A stretch of DNA of 53,014 bases from Corynebacterium tuscaniense (GCF_008693065.1 NZ_VXKH01000006.1:1-53014); one strand, 5' to 3'; shown: positions 42,975 to 51,503, counted from the stretch's first letter. Notes: a model not told the origin generated them from the sequence alone. Made by a program: numbers and translations.

Positions 42975-44693
42975 ATGCTCTCTTCCGCGAAATCCTCCGT
43001 GTCACTCTGGGCTAAGCGCACCTGGCACTGGTTGACCAGTATGCGCACAGCGCTGGTGTTGTTGTTCCTGCTGTCCGTCGTTGCGGTGCCGGGTGCGCTG
43101 TTGCCCCAGCGGGAAGTGAACGCGAGCGAGGTGGATGAGTACATCGCGGCGAACCCGACGATGGGCAAGATTTATGACGCATTGAGTTTGTTCGATGTGT
43201 TCGCCTCCCCCTTCTTCGTTGCGCTGCTGACACTGCTGATCATCTCCTTGATCGGTTGCATCATTCCGCGCTCCATCGATCATTACCGTGCGTATAAAGC
43301 GAAGCCGACGCGTGCGCCGAAGTACCTGCACCGCATGCCGTTTCATGCCAGTGGCGATGTGGATAGCTCGCTTGAAGAAGCGGTGCAGCACGCAAAAGAC
43401 CAGTTCAAGCGGTGGCGTGTGGCGGAGTACACGGCGGAGGAAGATCGCGCGGGGGCAGTGTCCATCTCCGCGGAACGCGGCTATTCGAGTGAGTTGGCTA
43501 ACCTCATCTTCCACGTGGCCATCGTGGCCATCATCGCGGTGTTCGCATTTGGCCGGATGGTGTTCTACGAAGGCCAGGTCATCGTGGTGACCAATTCAGA
43601 ATCGGAGTTCGCGGTGCCCGTGGAGCAGTCGCGCGAATTCTGCAATACGTCACCCGCCAACTTTGATACTTTCCGCGCCGGCCCGCTTTTCGACGGCACC
43701 GGGCTCACCCCCTTCTGCTTCGTCTCCCACAACTTCACTGCGGACTACCTGCCTAATGGCCAAGCTGACACTTTCTCCTCCACGGTGTCCTATGCGGAAG
43801 GGGAGGCAATGGCTTCCACTCCGCCGAAGAACCCGAGGGAGAACCAGCCTGGCTGGGAGGACTACACCGTACGAGTGAATCACCCGCTGCGCGTGGGCGG
43901 GGATCGTGTGTATCTGCAGGGCCACGGCTTTGCCCCACAAATCACCGTGACCTGGCCGAACGGTGAAACGCGCACCCAGATGGTTCAGTTCCGCCCCACG
44001 GACCTGACCTTCTTCTTGTCCACTGGTGTCATGCGCTTTGATCCGCCGGCAGGCATGTACCCGGATCTGATGGAGCGCCGCCAAAACCAGATTGCTATCG
44101 AGGGCGTGTTTTCCCCCACCGCCGCGTGGACTGGACCGAATGGGGATATGCTCCAGTCGGCTTTCCCCTCCATGAATGACCCGGCGGTTTCCCTGGACCT
44201 GTACATCGGTGATGCCGGTCTGGATACGGGCCGCCCGCAAAACCTCTTTGAACTCGATCAATCCCTCATCGCTTCCGGTGACTTGGAGCGGGTTGATCGA
44301 GTGATGCTCAGCGCTGGTGAGGAAGCCACCATTCCCGCAGGAGATAACCCCGAAGGAGGGGAGATCACCGTGCGTTTCGACGGCGCCGCGGAATACGCCA
44401 ACTACCAAATATCCCGCGACCCCACCCAAGGGTGGGCACTCGTGGTCACCACCTTGTTGCTGGGGTCCCTCGTTGGTTCTTTGCTGATTAAACGCCGTCG
44501 CGTGTGGGTCCGCTTCACCCCTACCGCTAGTGGCGGAACACACATTGAACTCGCCGGACTTGCCAGGACAGACCGCGCCGGGTGGGGCAGTGAGTTCGAT
44601 GAGGTGGTGGGGGCGGTGCTCCGGGACGTCGATAAGCAAGAGCCCGATGAGACTGATTTTGAAGAAGACTCTGATGCCGAAGAATGGCACTGA
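42975..44693 (+). CDS. resB: Cytochrome c biogenesis protein ResB (Ccs1)
   Basis: With CcsB it forms the system II haem lyase. The 572-residue protein has N-terminal helices (WHWLTSMRTALVLLFLLSVV and a pair further on). A large extracytoplasmic domain follows, and a last helix (WALVVTTLLLGSLVGSLLI) before a cytoplasmic acidic tail. ATG 42975 lacks a strong ribosome site. It carries recurrent motif copies in both orientations. Confidence 0.92.
   Translation: MLSSAKSSVSLWAKRTWHWLTSMRTALVLLFLLSVVAVPGALLPQREVNASEVDEYIAANPTMGKIYDALSLFDVFASPFFVALLTLLIISLIGCIIPRSIDHYRAYKAKPTRAPKYLHRMPFHASGDVDSSLEEAVQHAKDQFKRWRVAEYTAEEDRAGAVSISAERGYSSELANLIFHVAIVAIIAVFAFGRMVFYEGQVIVVTNSESEFAVPVEQSREFCNTSPANFDTFRAGPLFDGTGLTPFCFVSHNFTADYLPNGQADTFSSTVSYAEGEAMASTPPKNPRENQPGWEDYTVRVNHPLRVGGDRVYLQGHGFAPQITVTWPNGETRTQMVQFRPTDLTFFLSTGVMRFDPPAGMYPDLMERRQNQIAIEGVFSPTAAWTGPNGDMLQSAFPSMNDPAVSLDLYIGDAGLDTGRPQNLFELDQSLIASGDLERVDRVMLSAGEEATIPAGDNPEGGEITVRFDGAAEYANYQISRDPTQGWALVVTTLLLGSLVGSLLIKRRRVWVRFTPTASGGTHIELAGLARTDRAGWGSEFDEVVGAVLRDVDKQEPDETDFEEDSDAEEWH
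43685..43695 (+). repeat. GCTTTTCGACG motif, copy 16 of 18
   Basis: Sense orientation in resB (Leu-Phe-Asp-Gly). It is followed by GGC ACC GGG CTC ACC CCC TTC TGC TTC GTC TCC. Confidence 0.9.
44627..44637 (-). repeat. GCTTATCGACG motif, copy 17 of 18
   Basis: Antisense in the 3' end of resB (Asp-Val-Asp-Lys). It extends to GCTTATCGACGTC. The preceding coding strand (gaggtggtgggggcggtg) is G-rich. Confidence 0.9.
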
Positions 44694-44741
44694 CGTGCAG
44701 TGATATGCCGCACAGCCTTGGTGCGGGGCGAGTGCGTGGAG

Positions 44742-44747
44742 TAGGGT
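44742..44747 (+). promoter_or_regulatory. Possible -10 element before ccsB
   Basis: TAGGGT ends 7 nt before ATG 44755, which would allow a separate leaderless transcript inside the ccs gene cluster. Confidence 0.35.
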
Positions 44748-44754
44748 TATTCGC

Positions 44755-45771
44755 ATGCTGGTCAACTCCACCCTCGCCGACGTATCAGATTTGTCGCTGC
44801 GTACGGCATTCGCTGTTTATATTGTTTGCCTGATTCTTGCCTGCATTCACTACATGCGCGCACAAGCCGTCATCGACCTTAAGCGTGAACGTGCTGCGGT
44901 GGAGGAGAAGGAACTCGTCGCGGTGGGCGGCGGAACCGGGGCGGAAAAGTCACGCTCGGCTGAGCTGGATAGCTCAGGCGTCACCGATGAGGAGATCGAC
45001 GCTGCTCGTCTCCGCGCCCGCAAGATGGCTGGCAGTACCCAGTATCTGACCTGGGTGGGCATCATCTTCCACGTGGTGGCTGTGGTAACGCGCGGCATGT
45101 CCGTGAGCCGTTTCCCCATGGGCAACATGTACGAGTTTGTGATCACCTCGACCGCCGTGACCATGGTGGCCGCCGCCGTGATCATCCAGCGTCGTGGCTG
45201 GCACACCACCTGGCCATGGCTGCTCGCCCCGAATATCGTGCTGCTCTTCCTGGCCGCAACCGTGCTCTACGTCAAGGCTGCTCCGCTTGTGCCAGCACTG
45301 CAGAGCTTCTGGTACCCTTTCCACGTCTCAATCGTGTCCGTGGGTGCTTCCATCGGCCTCATCTCTGGCATGTTCTCCCTGCTGTACCTGCTGCGCATCT
45401 GGCAACCGCGCGGGGAGGAGAAGGGCTTCTTCGGTGCGATTGCGAAGCCACTGCCCAGCGCCAAGAAGTTGGACTCCTACGCCTACCGCACCGCGATTAT
45501 CACCCTGCCCGTGTTCGGTATCGGCATCATGCTCGGCGCGATCTGGGGCGAGGTTGCCTGGGGTCGCTTCTGGGGGTGGGACCCGAAGGAAACCGTCGCA
45601 CTGATCACCTGGATTCTGTATGCCGCGTACCTCCACGCTCGTGCTACCGCCGGGTGGAAGAATGCTAAGGCTGCCTGGATCAACGTCGCTGCTTTTGTAA
45701 CAAGTATCTTCAACTTGTTCTTCATTAATCTTGTCGCAACTGGCCTCCACTCCTACGCGGGACTCAACTAA
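44755..45771 (+). CDS. ccsB: Cytochrome c biogenesis protein CcsB (CcsA family)
   Basis: Haem-handling subunit of system II. The 338-residue membrane protein has about eight hydrophobic segments. The tryptophan-rich haem motif is WGRFWGWDPKETVALITW. Conserved histidines occur before and after it (HVVAV, PFHVSIV, YAAYLHARA, GLHSYAGLN). It is last in the operon. An inverted repeat lies 40 bp after the stop. Confidence 0.93.
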   Translation: MLVNSTLADVSDLSLRTAFAVYIVCLILACIHYMRAQAVIDLKRERAAVEEKELVAVGGGTGAEKSRSAELDSSGVTDEEIDAARLRARKMAGSTQYLTWVGIIFHVVAVVTRGMSVSRFPMGNMYEFVITSTAVTMVAAAVIIQRRGWHTTWPWLLAPNIVLLFLAATVLYVKAAPLVPALQSFWYPFHVSIVSVGASIGLISGMFSLLYLLRIWQPRGEEKGFFGAIAKPLPSAKKLDSYAYRTAIITLPVFGIGIMLGAIWGEVAWGRFWGWDPKETVALITWILYAAYLHARATAGWKNAKAAWINVAAFVTSIFNLFFINLVATGLHSYAGLN

Positions 45772-45811
45772 GCTGTAAAAAATCCTCGCGGACGGGTATC
45801 TTGTACTAACA

Positions 45812-45827
45812 AGTTGATTTTTCAACT
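45812..45827. promoter_or_regulatory. Inverted repeat between ccsB and the XRE-type gene
   Basis: AGTTGA-TTTT-TCAACT is a perfect 6-bp inverted repeat. It could be a weak terminator for ccsB or an operator for the XRE-type gene that begins 50 bp later. Confidence 0.4.
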
Positions 45828-45877
45828 ATCGCACACTTGAGACCCTGTTACTCTCCCGTCGATGAAGGAGCCCCCGC

Positions 45878-46132
45878 GTGGCTAACCCCCGTAACAAGCA
45901 AGGCAAGCCTGCCAGCGACATCCCTGTGCTGATTGAACTCGGCGCTATCCTCGCCCAGCACCGGCGTGAGGCCGGTCGGCTACAACAAGAAGTCGCCGAC
46001 GCCGCTGGCATCTCGCGCTCAACGCTGCACACTATCGAACGTGGCGGCGCCGGCGTGCGCTGGGAAAAAGTCGTCGCCGTCGCCCAGGCCCTGGGCCTCC
46101 AACCGGAGTGGACGGAGAAGGCCGACAACTGA
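45878..46132 (+). CDS. Small XRE-family DNA-binding protein
   Basis: The 84-residue protein has a lambda-repressor-type helix-turn-helix (LGAILAQHRREAGRLQQEVADAAGISRSTLHTIERG) and nothing else. It starts at GTG 45878 after AAGGAG. It is chromosomal, with no toxin partner beside it. An autoregulatory site may be the upstream inverted repeat. Target genes unknown. Confidence 0.82.
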   Translation: MANPRNKQGKPASDIPVLIELGAILAQHRREAGRLQQEVADAAGISRSTLHTIERGGAGVRWEKVVAVAQALGLQPEWTEKADN

Positions 46133-46151
46133 TCGGCTGTGGGGGCTCTAG

Positions 46152-46460
46152 CTAGTCGTCCGAGTTCTCCTCTGGCTTCTTTTGTTGCTGCTGCTCGCGG
46201 CGCAAACGCCGTTCCTCTTCTTCCCGGACGCGGCGCTCGGCTTCTTCCTTCGCTCGGCGCTCCTTGAACCGGTTCTTCTCAATGTTCCACAGGAACTCTT
46301 CATCATCGTCCGGCCCCTTGATAGCGGGCGGTTTCTCCACATTCTTGGAAAGCAACGAACCGTACCGTTCAGAACTGCCGGGACCGAAAGCACGCCAGAG
46401 CAGCCACACAGCCAGAACAATCAACAGTAAGAGAATTAACCGACCCATGCCTTCAAACAT
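46152..46460 (-). CDS. Small single-helix membrane protein with charged coiled-coil tail
   Basis: About 102 residues. An N-terminal helix (GRLILLLLIVLAVWLLWRAFG) is followed by a Glu/Arg/Lys-rich region (about residues 55-95) likely to form a coiled coil, and a Gln run. ATG 46460 is preferred because the hydrophobic segment follows at once; ATG 46448 is an alternative. Function unknown. Confidence 0.65.
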   Translation of the reverse strand: MFEGMGRLILLLLIVLAVWLLWRAFGPGSSERYGSLLSKNVEKPPAIKGPDDDEEFLWNIEKNRFKERRAKEEAERRVREEEERRLRREQQQQKKPEENSDD

Positions 46461-46508
46461 ACTGGCTCCCACTGGTTCGCCACACAACGCTGGTGACAGC
46501 TAAGGTCA

Positions 46509-46847
46509 ATGGCTGTGACAGACCCAAAGACGAACCAGAACACAGACTCCGCGCCAACCGTTGACCCGGAGGTCCGCTCGCGGGCAAACCGCGCCGCATT
46601 GAAGTACGGGGCGCTACGGTTCGGCCTTTTCGTTCTGCTAACAGTGATCATTCAGATCGCTGCCGTGCTTATTGGCGCACCGGTGCCCATTGTCATGTCG
46701 GCATTGCTCGCCTTGATCGTGGCGTTCCCGCTGTCCATGCTGGTGTTTACCAAACAACGCGTTGAAGCGACTGAGGCGATGGCGGTGTGGAATAGCCAGC
46801 GCAAAGCCCGCAAGCAGTGGGTGAGCGATGAGTTGGCGGGGCGTTAA
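46509..46847 (+). CDS. DUF4229 family membrane protein
   Basis: The 112-residue protein has two hydrophobic segments (about 37-58 and 63-82) and a basic C-terminal tail. The pattern LKYGALRFGLFVLLTVI and the tail WNSQRKARKQWVSDEL fit actinobacterial DUF4229. No function is known. It converges on the AEC transporter gene with a 9-bp gap. Confidence 0.8.
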   Translation: MAVTDPKTNQNTDSAPTVDPEVRSRANRAALKYGALRFGLFVLLTVIIQIAAVLIGAPVPIVMSALLALIVAFPLSMLVFTKQRVEATEAMAVWNSQRKARKQWVSDELAGR

Positions 46848-46856
46848 AGTCCCTTT

Positions 46857-47798
46857 TTAAATCCCTTTGCCAAAGAGTAAAGCGATCACAACCATCGCCG
46901 GCAGGGATAAAAACGTGGTGATGAACACGGTATCGCGAGCTACGGTTTCCCCGGCGCGGAAGTTCGCGGTGTAGTTGTACACGTTTTGCGCGGTGGGAAG
47001 AGCAGAAAGAATCACTGCGGCGTAGAGCGCTGAACTTTCAAGGCCAGCCAACGCACCGATGACCCAGGCGATAGCGGGCATCACCATGAGTTTGAGTATT
47101 GACGCCGTGATGGTTGCAGGCCTATCCGGCCCCGGTGACAGCACCGCGCCGCCGCGGAGGCTGGCGCCGAAGCTCATGAGGATCATCGGGATGGAAGCCC
47201 CCGCCAAAATTTCTAGAGGCGCCATCACTGGATCAGGCAGTGTCCACTCCATGGAAGCAAAGACCAAGCCAAGGAGTGGGGCAACAACAACAGGGGCGGT
47301 CAACCCTGATTTCACCGCTTCCCACACGTTGCGCCCGCGGGAACTCGGGGCGGTGGGGTTCGCGCTTAAACCCGCGATGACAATCGGCGAGACGATCACC
47401 ATCTGCATGAGCAGTACCGGTGGCATGTACGCGGCATCACCGATGACGTAGATGGCAATGGGCAGCCCGATATTCACCGAGTTGAAGTAGCTGGCGGATG
47501 CCGCACCAGCCATTCGAGTTGGCACATCCGCCTGGAAGAACAATCGGGAGATGACCCAGAACACCACCATGGTGATCGCGGTGGCAATGAACACCACCAC
47601 CACGACGGAGGAGATGAACGTCGATGCGTCCGAGGTGGCCACCGTGGTGAACAGCAGTGCGGGGGAGGCAACCCAGTAGGCGACGCGGTTGAACATGAGG
47701 CGCTGCTCCCCAGCACCAATCACTCCTCGTTGTGCAAGCACATAACCGGCACCGATCACCACAAAAATGATGGCGAAGCCGGTTAAGACATCGATCAC
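46857..47798 (-). CDS. AEC family (auxin efflux carrier-type) transporter
   Basis: The 313-residue protein has about ten hydrophobic segments, with the AEC halves visible as NSVNIGLPIAIYVIGD and ALPTAQNVYNYTANF. Members export or import organic acids such as malate; the substrate is unknown. It starts at ATG 47798, 42 bp downstream of the menA stop on the same strand. The gap contains a recurrent motif copy. Confidence 0.85.
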   Translation of the reverse strand: MIDVLTGFAIIFVVIGAGYVLAQRGVIGAGEQRLMFNRVAYWVASPALLFTTVATSDASTFISSVVVVVFIATAITMVVFWVISRLFFQADVPTRMAGAASASYFNSVNIGLPIAIYVIGDAAYMPPVLLMQMVIVSPIVIAGLSANPTAPSSRGRNVWEAVKSGLTAPVVVAPLLGLVFASMEWTLPDPVMAPLEILAGASIPMILMSFGASLRGGAVLSPGPDRPATITASILKLMVMPAIAWVIGALAGLESSALYAAVILSALPTAQNVYNYTANFRAGETVARDTVFITTFLSLPAMVVIALLFGKGI

Positions 47799-47820
47799 GT
47801 AAAAGCGCCTCCTTGGGAAA

Positions 47821-47831
47821 CGTCGAAAAGC
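47821..47831 (-). repeat. GCTTTTCGACG motif, copy 18 of 18 (intergenic)
   Basis: It lies in the 42-bp gap between menA and the AEC transporter gene, so no peptide constrains it. The tail begins GTTTCCCAAGG, only weakly C-rich. It overlaps an AAGCTT. Confidence 0.9.
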
Positions 47832-47840
47832 TTGCTTTGG

Positions 47841-48866
47841 CTACCGGTCGATGTAGACGGTCCACCCAAAGTCCTGGTTTCCATCCACGGTGTAAGGGAC
47901 TGTTTCGCCCACCCACCACATGGGGGAGGCAGCGGTGAGTGCGCCCGCAGTGACCAGGGACCACACCAGCATGGCGCGCCCATTGCGCCCCAGAACGGGG
48001 ATGAGATCCGGGCCTTGCGCGCCACGCTGAACCACCATGATCGAGCTGATCGCCCACGGCAGCGCCACGAGAGCGAGCAACGTGGTGAGGAGGGTCGTAG
48101 CAAGGATGAGTGTGACCACGAAGGGGACCAGGGTCAGCACGCTAAACAGGATGCGGGCGCGTTTATCCCCCAGTTTCACGGCGAGGGTGATCTTTCCGGC
48201 CTCCTTATCCGTGGGGATGTCCCGGATGTTGTTGGCCAGGTTGATCGCCGCGGAGATCGCACCCACCGCCACAGCGCAGGCTACGCCCACCCATGTCACC
48301 GTGAGCACCTGGGTGAATTGGGTGCCCAGTACCGCCACGAGGCCGAAGAAGATGAATACGGAAATCTCACCCAAACCCCGGTAACCGTACGGGTTCTTCC
48401 CGCCGGTATAAAACCACGCGGCGAGGATGCACACCGCGCCAACGAGGATGAGCCACGGTTCCGCAGGCAGAGCCAGCACCAGGCCAGCAAGACCGGCGAT
48501 ACCAAAAGAGATGAACGCTGCCCGCTTGACGTTTTCCGGGCGGGTTTTCCCGGAAGCAGTGAGGCGCGCTGGGCCCGTCCTGTCATCATCGGTCCCGCGC
48601 ACGCCGTCGGAATAGTCATTCGCGTAGTTCACACCAATGATGAGCCCCATGGCCACAATGAGCGCCAAGACGGCCTGTGGCAGGCTCCACCAAAACTCGT
48701 ATGCGGCTGCGCCGGTGCCCACAACCACGGGCGCTACGGCGTTGAACCAGGTATGCGGGCGGGCCGCCTGCCACCAGTCGCGAAATGTGGCTGAACGGCC
48801 TTCTTCTGGCACGTCAGCGGGGTCGGGGGAGGGGGTGTAAGGCGCGGAATCCATGCTGTCCATCAT
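47841..48866 (-). CDS. menA: 1,4-dihydroxy-2-naphthoate prenyltransferase
   Basis: Attaches the isoprenoid chain to dihydroxynaphthoate to form demethylmenaquinone at the membrane. The 341-residue UbiA-type protein has about eight helices and the two Asp-rich motifs NYANDYSDGVRGTDDD and NNIRDIPTDKEAGK. Several ATG codons precede the core. ATG 48866 is used to clear the divergent glycosyltransferase start. The quinone it makes serves the sdhCAB product encoded in the same window. Confidence 0.9.
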   Translation of the reverse strand: MMDSMDSAPYTPSPDPADVPEEGRSATFRDWWQAARPHTWFNAVAPVVVGTGAAAYEFWWSLPQAVLALIVAMGLIIGVNYANDYSDGVRGTDDDRTGPARLTASGKTRPENVKRAAFISFGIAGLAGLVLALPAEPWLILVGAVCILAAWFYTGGKNPYGYRGLGEISVFIFFGLVAVLGTQFTQVLTVTWVGVACAVAVGAISAAINLANNIRDIPTDKEAGKITLAVKLGDKRARILFSVLTLVPFVVTLILATTLLTTLLALVALPWAISSIMVVQRGAQGPDLIPVLGRNGRAMLVWSLVTAGALTAASPMWWVGETVPYTVDGNQDFGWTVYIDR

Positions 48867-48912
48867 GCACTCAAAGTGGTCGTGGAGGGAAGCTGAGATA
48901 AAGTAGCGCTTC

Positions 48913-49794
48913 ATGTGGATCGACTATGCCGTCCGCCAGGTACTCCATACGGCGGGTACCTTCGCACGCCAACCTGGCCTCTTGTTGGCTACAAAGGCGC
49001 ACGCATTATCGTTCCCCAGCGCTGCCGAAGCCGGTGCCGGTGACACCGTTATTTCCCTGACCACCTACGGCAAACGCCTGTCCACCGCGGTGTACGCCAT
49101 CGCCTCGCTCCTCGTTGGCACGGTGCGCCTGCCCGTGATCTTGTGGCTGGATGCGGAAGACTTCCACGGCCCCTGGCCATCGGGGTTAAAGCGACTTGTT
49201 CACCGTGGCCTTGAGGTGCGTTGCTCTGACGGTAAGTACGGTCCGCACACCAAGTACTACGGCACCTTCCAAGAGTTCGCTGGCAAAGGTGTGCGCGTGA
49301 TCACGGTGGATGATGACATGATGTATCCGCGTTGGTTCGTCGACAAGCTACTCAACGCCGCGGATGCATCCCCACGCAACGTGGTTGCCTATCGCGCGCA
49401 TACGATCACATTGTTTAATGGCGCCCTCGCGCCGTACCGTCTCTGGACCTCCACCTTCACCACCGAACCCTCTTTCCGCCACTTCGCTACCGGTGTTTCC
49501 GGGGTGATCTACCCAGCTTCGATGGTGGATTTCGTCGCCGCTCACGGCAAGGAATTTCAAGGAAAAGCCCCGCTTGCGGACGACGTCTGGCTCAACCACT
49601 GCGCCCTCCGCTCCGGCCACCGCGTCCGCCAAGTTTTCCCCCACCCGCGCGAGTTCTCCATCATCCCCATGTCCCAACGCCAAGCCCTGGTGCGCAGCAA
49701 CCAGTGGGGTGGGGGCAATGATGTTCAACTCGCCGCCACGTACACCGATGAAGACATCACGGTGCTTCTCGACGAACCCACAGGTGAGGAGTAA
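48913..49794 (+). CDS. Putative glycosyltransferase (GT-A fold)
   Basis: The 293-residue protein has VISLTTYGKRL at the start of the nucleotide-sugar domain and a DxD-type motif VITVDDDMMYP around residue 135. Downstream, DDVWLNHCALRSG may form the catalytic Asp region. No signal peptide is apparent. Donor and acceptor are unknown. It is divergent from menA, sharing a promoter region of under 50 bp. A variant motif GCTTCTCGACG is at 49764. Confidence 0.72.
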   Translation: MWIDYAVRQVLHTAGTFARQPGLLLATKAHALSFPSAAEAGAGDTVISLTTYGKRLSTAVYAIASLLVGTVRLPVILWLDAEDFHGPWPSGLKRLVHRGLEVRCSDGKYGPHTKYYGTFQEFAGKGVRVITVDDDMMYPRWFVDKLLNAADASPRNVVAYRAHTITLFNGALAPYRLWTSTFTTEPSFRHFATGVSGVIYPASMVDFVAAHGKEFQGKAPLADDVWLNHCALRSGHRVRQVFPHPREFSIIPMSQRQALVRSNQWGGGNDVQLAATYTDEDITVLLDEPTGEE

Positions 49795-49812
49795 GCTCCT
49801 GGTCGTACGGGC

Positions 49813-50921
49813 TTAGAGCCATAGGTCGCGGCGGTGGCTTAAAATACGACGGAGATCCCGCGCGCGACGAGTGTCGAAATCAGACGCCGTTATGATCTTC
49901 TCTGCTGCATCCTCAGTGGCCTCAAGTGCAAGACGCATGACGGACTCAGTAGCCCTCTCATTCAAACCGATCTCGGAGCAGAATGCTCGAAAGATTTTCC
50001 CGCTGATGTTGTCCTTGCGCCCCTGGATAGACAGCGCCATCGCGGTGTCGCCGTAGGGGAGTGTCGACGGGATATCGTAAATGGGAGACACCTCCGGCAT
50101 CCCATTGCGCCACATCATTGATATGTTCTTGGCGTGGAGATCACCATTGCCCGTCAGCCACGCTAACGCAACCTGGAAAGCAACATTGCGAGCTGTGAGC
50201 AATGGCGAAGCACTCACCGACATCAGTGCTTGTGCCACCTCCTCCATTGATGGGTAGTACTTCTCACTGGGGTAGAGCCCCATGATCTGAGCGGCGTCCT
50301 CGACATGAAGTCGTTGATCTCCCACGCGATCGAAACGGGAGATGAGAAGGCCGGGGCGGGAGCGGACATCAGTAAGCAATTGCACCTGCGCCAACGGAAA
50401 CCCCGCGGTGCGGGCGATGCTGAAGCACGCGGCTTCATTTTCCACGAGCCGTGGGTACTCCGGGGGCGAAACTTTAAGAATGTACTCGGTGTCAGCGCCA
50501 CTCACTGGGGCTGCGATCGTGCGAGCTGATGCTTTATCCTGCACGCCCGGCACAGCGATTGGGTCGGTGATTCCCGCGGCAGTCAGCGCTTGAGAAAAGT
50601 CGAGTTCACCGTCCAGGTCGATGGCTGCGACGCTCGCTTGGGGACGCTGTCCGTGGGGGCCACCACAACGTCCCCAACCGTATTCTCCCCAACGATGCCT
50701 TCACCTTCCGCTTGAGGTTAGAAAGACGCCGACCTTCTGGCAGCAAGTTGGTGAAAAATGGGGGGATTGCCCCACTAAAAGTGACATAAGGCGCACTTAT
50801 AGGAGGCAAGCTGGTTGCGACGGGACCGGCAGCGTCGTATTTATAATCCGGTGACACCACCGGGGTGCTGTGAGAAGTAACCCACAAGTACGTCTGCCTT
50901 GTATACGTCTGCGACAATCAC
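49813..50921 (-). pseudogene. Frameshifted HipA-family kinase toxin
   Basis: HipA is a Ser/Thr kinase toxin neutralised by HipB. Reading from GTG 50921 (overlapping the hipB stop as GTGA), frame 1 gives VADVYKADVLVGYFSQHPGG and then stops. Frame 2 carries SPDYKYDAAGPVATSLP and FFTNLLPEGRRL. A third stretch gives VGENTVGDVVVAPTDSVP. The remaining frame gives ASVAAIDLDGELDF, GVQDKAS, LISRFDR, GNGDLHAKNISM and SPIYDIPST. At least three frame changes, and an apparent small deletion before VGENTVGD, break the gene. The catalytic half is open for 247 codons from GTG 50553 but lacks the N-terminal domain. Confidence 0.8.
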
Positions 50922-51133
50922 AGGAGGTCGCCCCGGTGGATCGTGGGCTCTAGGTCATAGCCGAGGGTGGATAGAACTGTGATGACCTTGCCCACTTCAG
51001 CCGTTGGTTTACCTTTTTCGAGCTCTCGCAGGAAACGGTCTGAGACCCCCGCTAAGTCAGCAAGGTCTACTTGCGTCAGGCCGATGCGTTTGCGTTGATC
51101 CCGAACGAACTGGCCAAGTGTGCTGACGTCCAT
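50918..51133 (-). CDS. HipB-like antitoxin/repressor
   Basis: The 71-residue XRE-type helix-turn-helix protein (LGQFVRDQRKRIGLTQVDLADLAGVSDRFLRELEKGK) resembles HipB in size and in its position before hipA. ATG 51133 has AGAAAGGAG 7 bp upstream, better than the earlier ATG. It appears intact although its partner is broken. Confidence 0.82.
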   Translation of the reverse strand: MDVSTLGQFVRDQRKRIGLTQVDLADLAGVSDRFLRELEKGKPTAEVGKVITVLSTLGYDLEPTIHRGDLL

Positions 51134-51503
51134 GCGGTGGCTCCTTTCTGGTGTCATCGTGCAGCTGTTGTCGCATTGTGCCAGAGCGAGCGCTCCGAAC
51201 TTGCTGGGTTATGGGGATGAGGCTACCAACAGGCGGGCAAAAGCGGAACGGTCAATCCGATTCTTATCTTAGTTGGGTACTTTTGGAGCCGTTGCTGGCA
51301 TTGTCGGTGTGTTCGTTCCGGTTTTGGTGGGCCGAGAGAAACAACGGCTTGGTGGTCCTGAGCGATTCAAACAGTGAGTTTGTAGATGTCTACTTTAGTG
51401 GACACAAAAAGGTTTCCTGCGTCTTTGAAACGTGGCATTGTTGTTTGTGTCCGATGAGATTCGGACTGTCCTGGGGAACTACAACAATCGGGGGTAGCGC
51501 AGC
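51134..51503. other. Intergenic region with long inverted repeat and a membrane-gene remnant
   Basis: About 370 bp. From 51273 a 34-codon open stretch encodes GTFGAVAGIVGVFVPVLVG plus a basic tail; it looks like the leftover end of a small membrane protein. GTAGA-TG-TCTAC lies at 51382-51393. GGACACAAA (51400-51408) and TTTGTGTCC (51444-51452) form a perfect 9-bp inverted repeat. Any of these could regulate the following lipoprotein gene. No larger gene is convincing. Confidence 0.5.

Noticed and set aside
1249..47831. GCTTWTCGACG as an FtsK-orienting (KOPS-like) or strand-marking sequence
   Set aside because: Copies are 11 on + and 7 on -, too mixed for a strict polarity signal within one replichore segment, although a genome-wide test is still needed.
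1249..47831. The 11-mer as a simple by-product of the Leu-Ile-Asp peptide
   Set aside because: Copies also occur antisense, in a third phase and in two intergenic regions.
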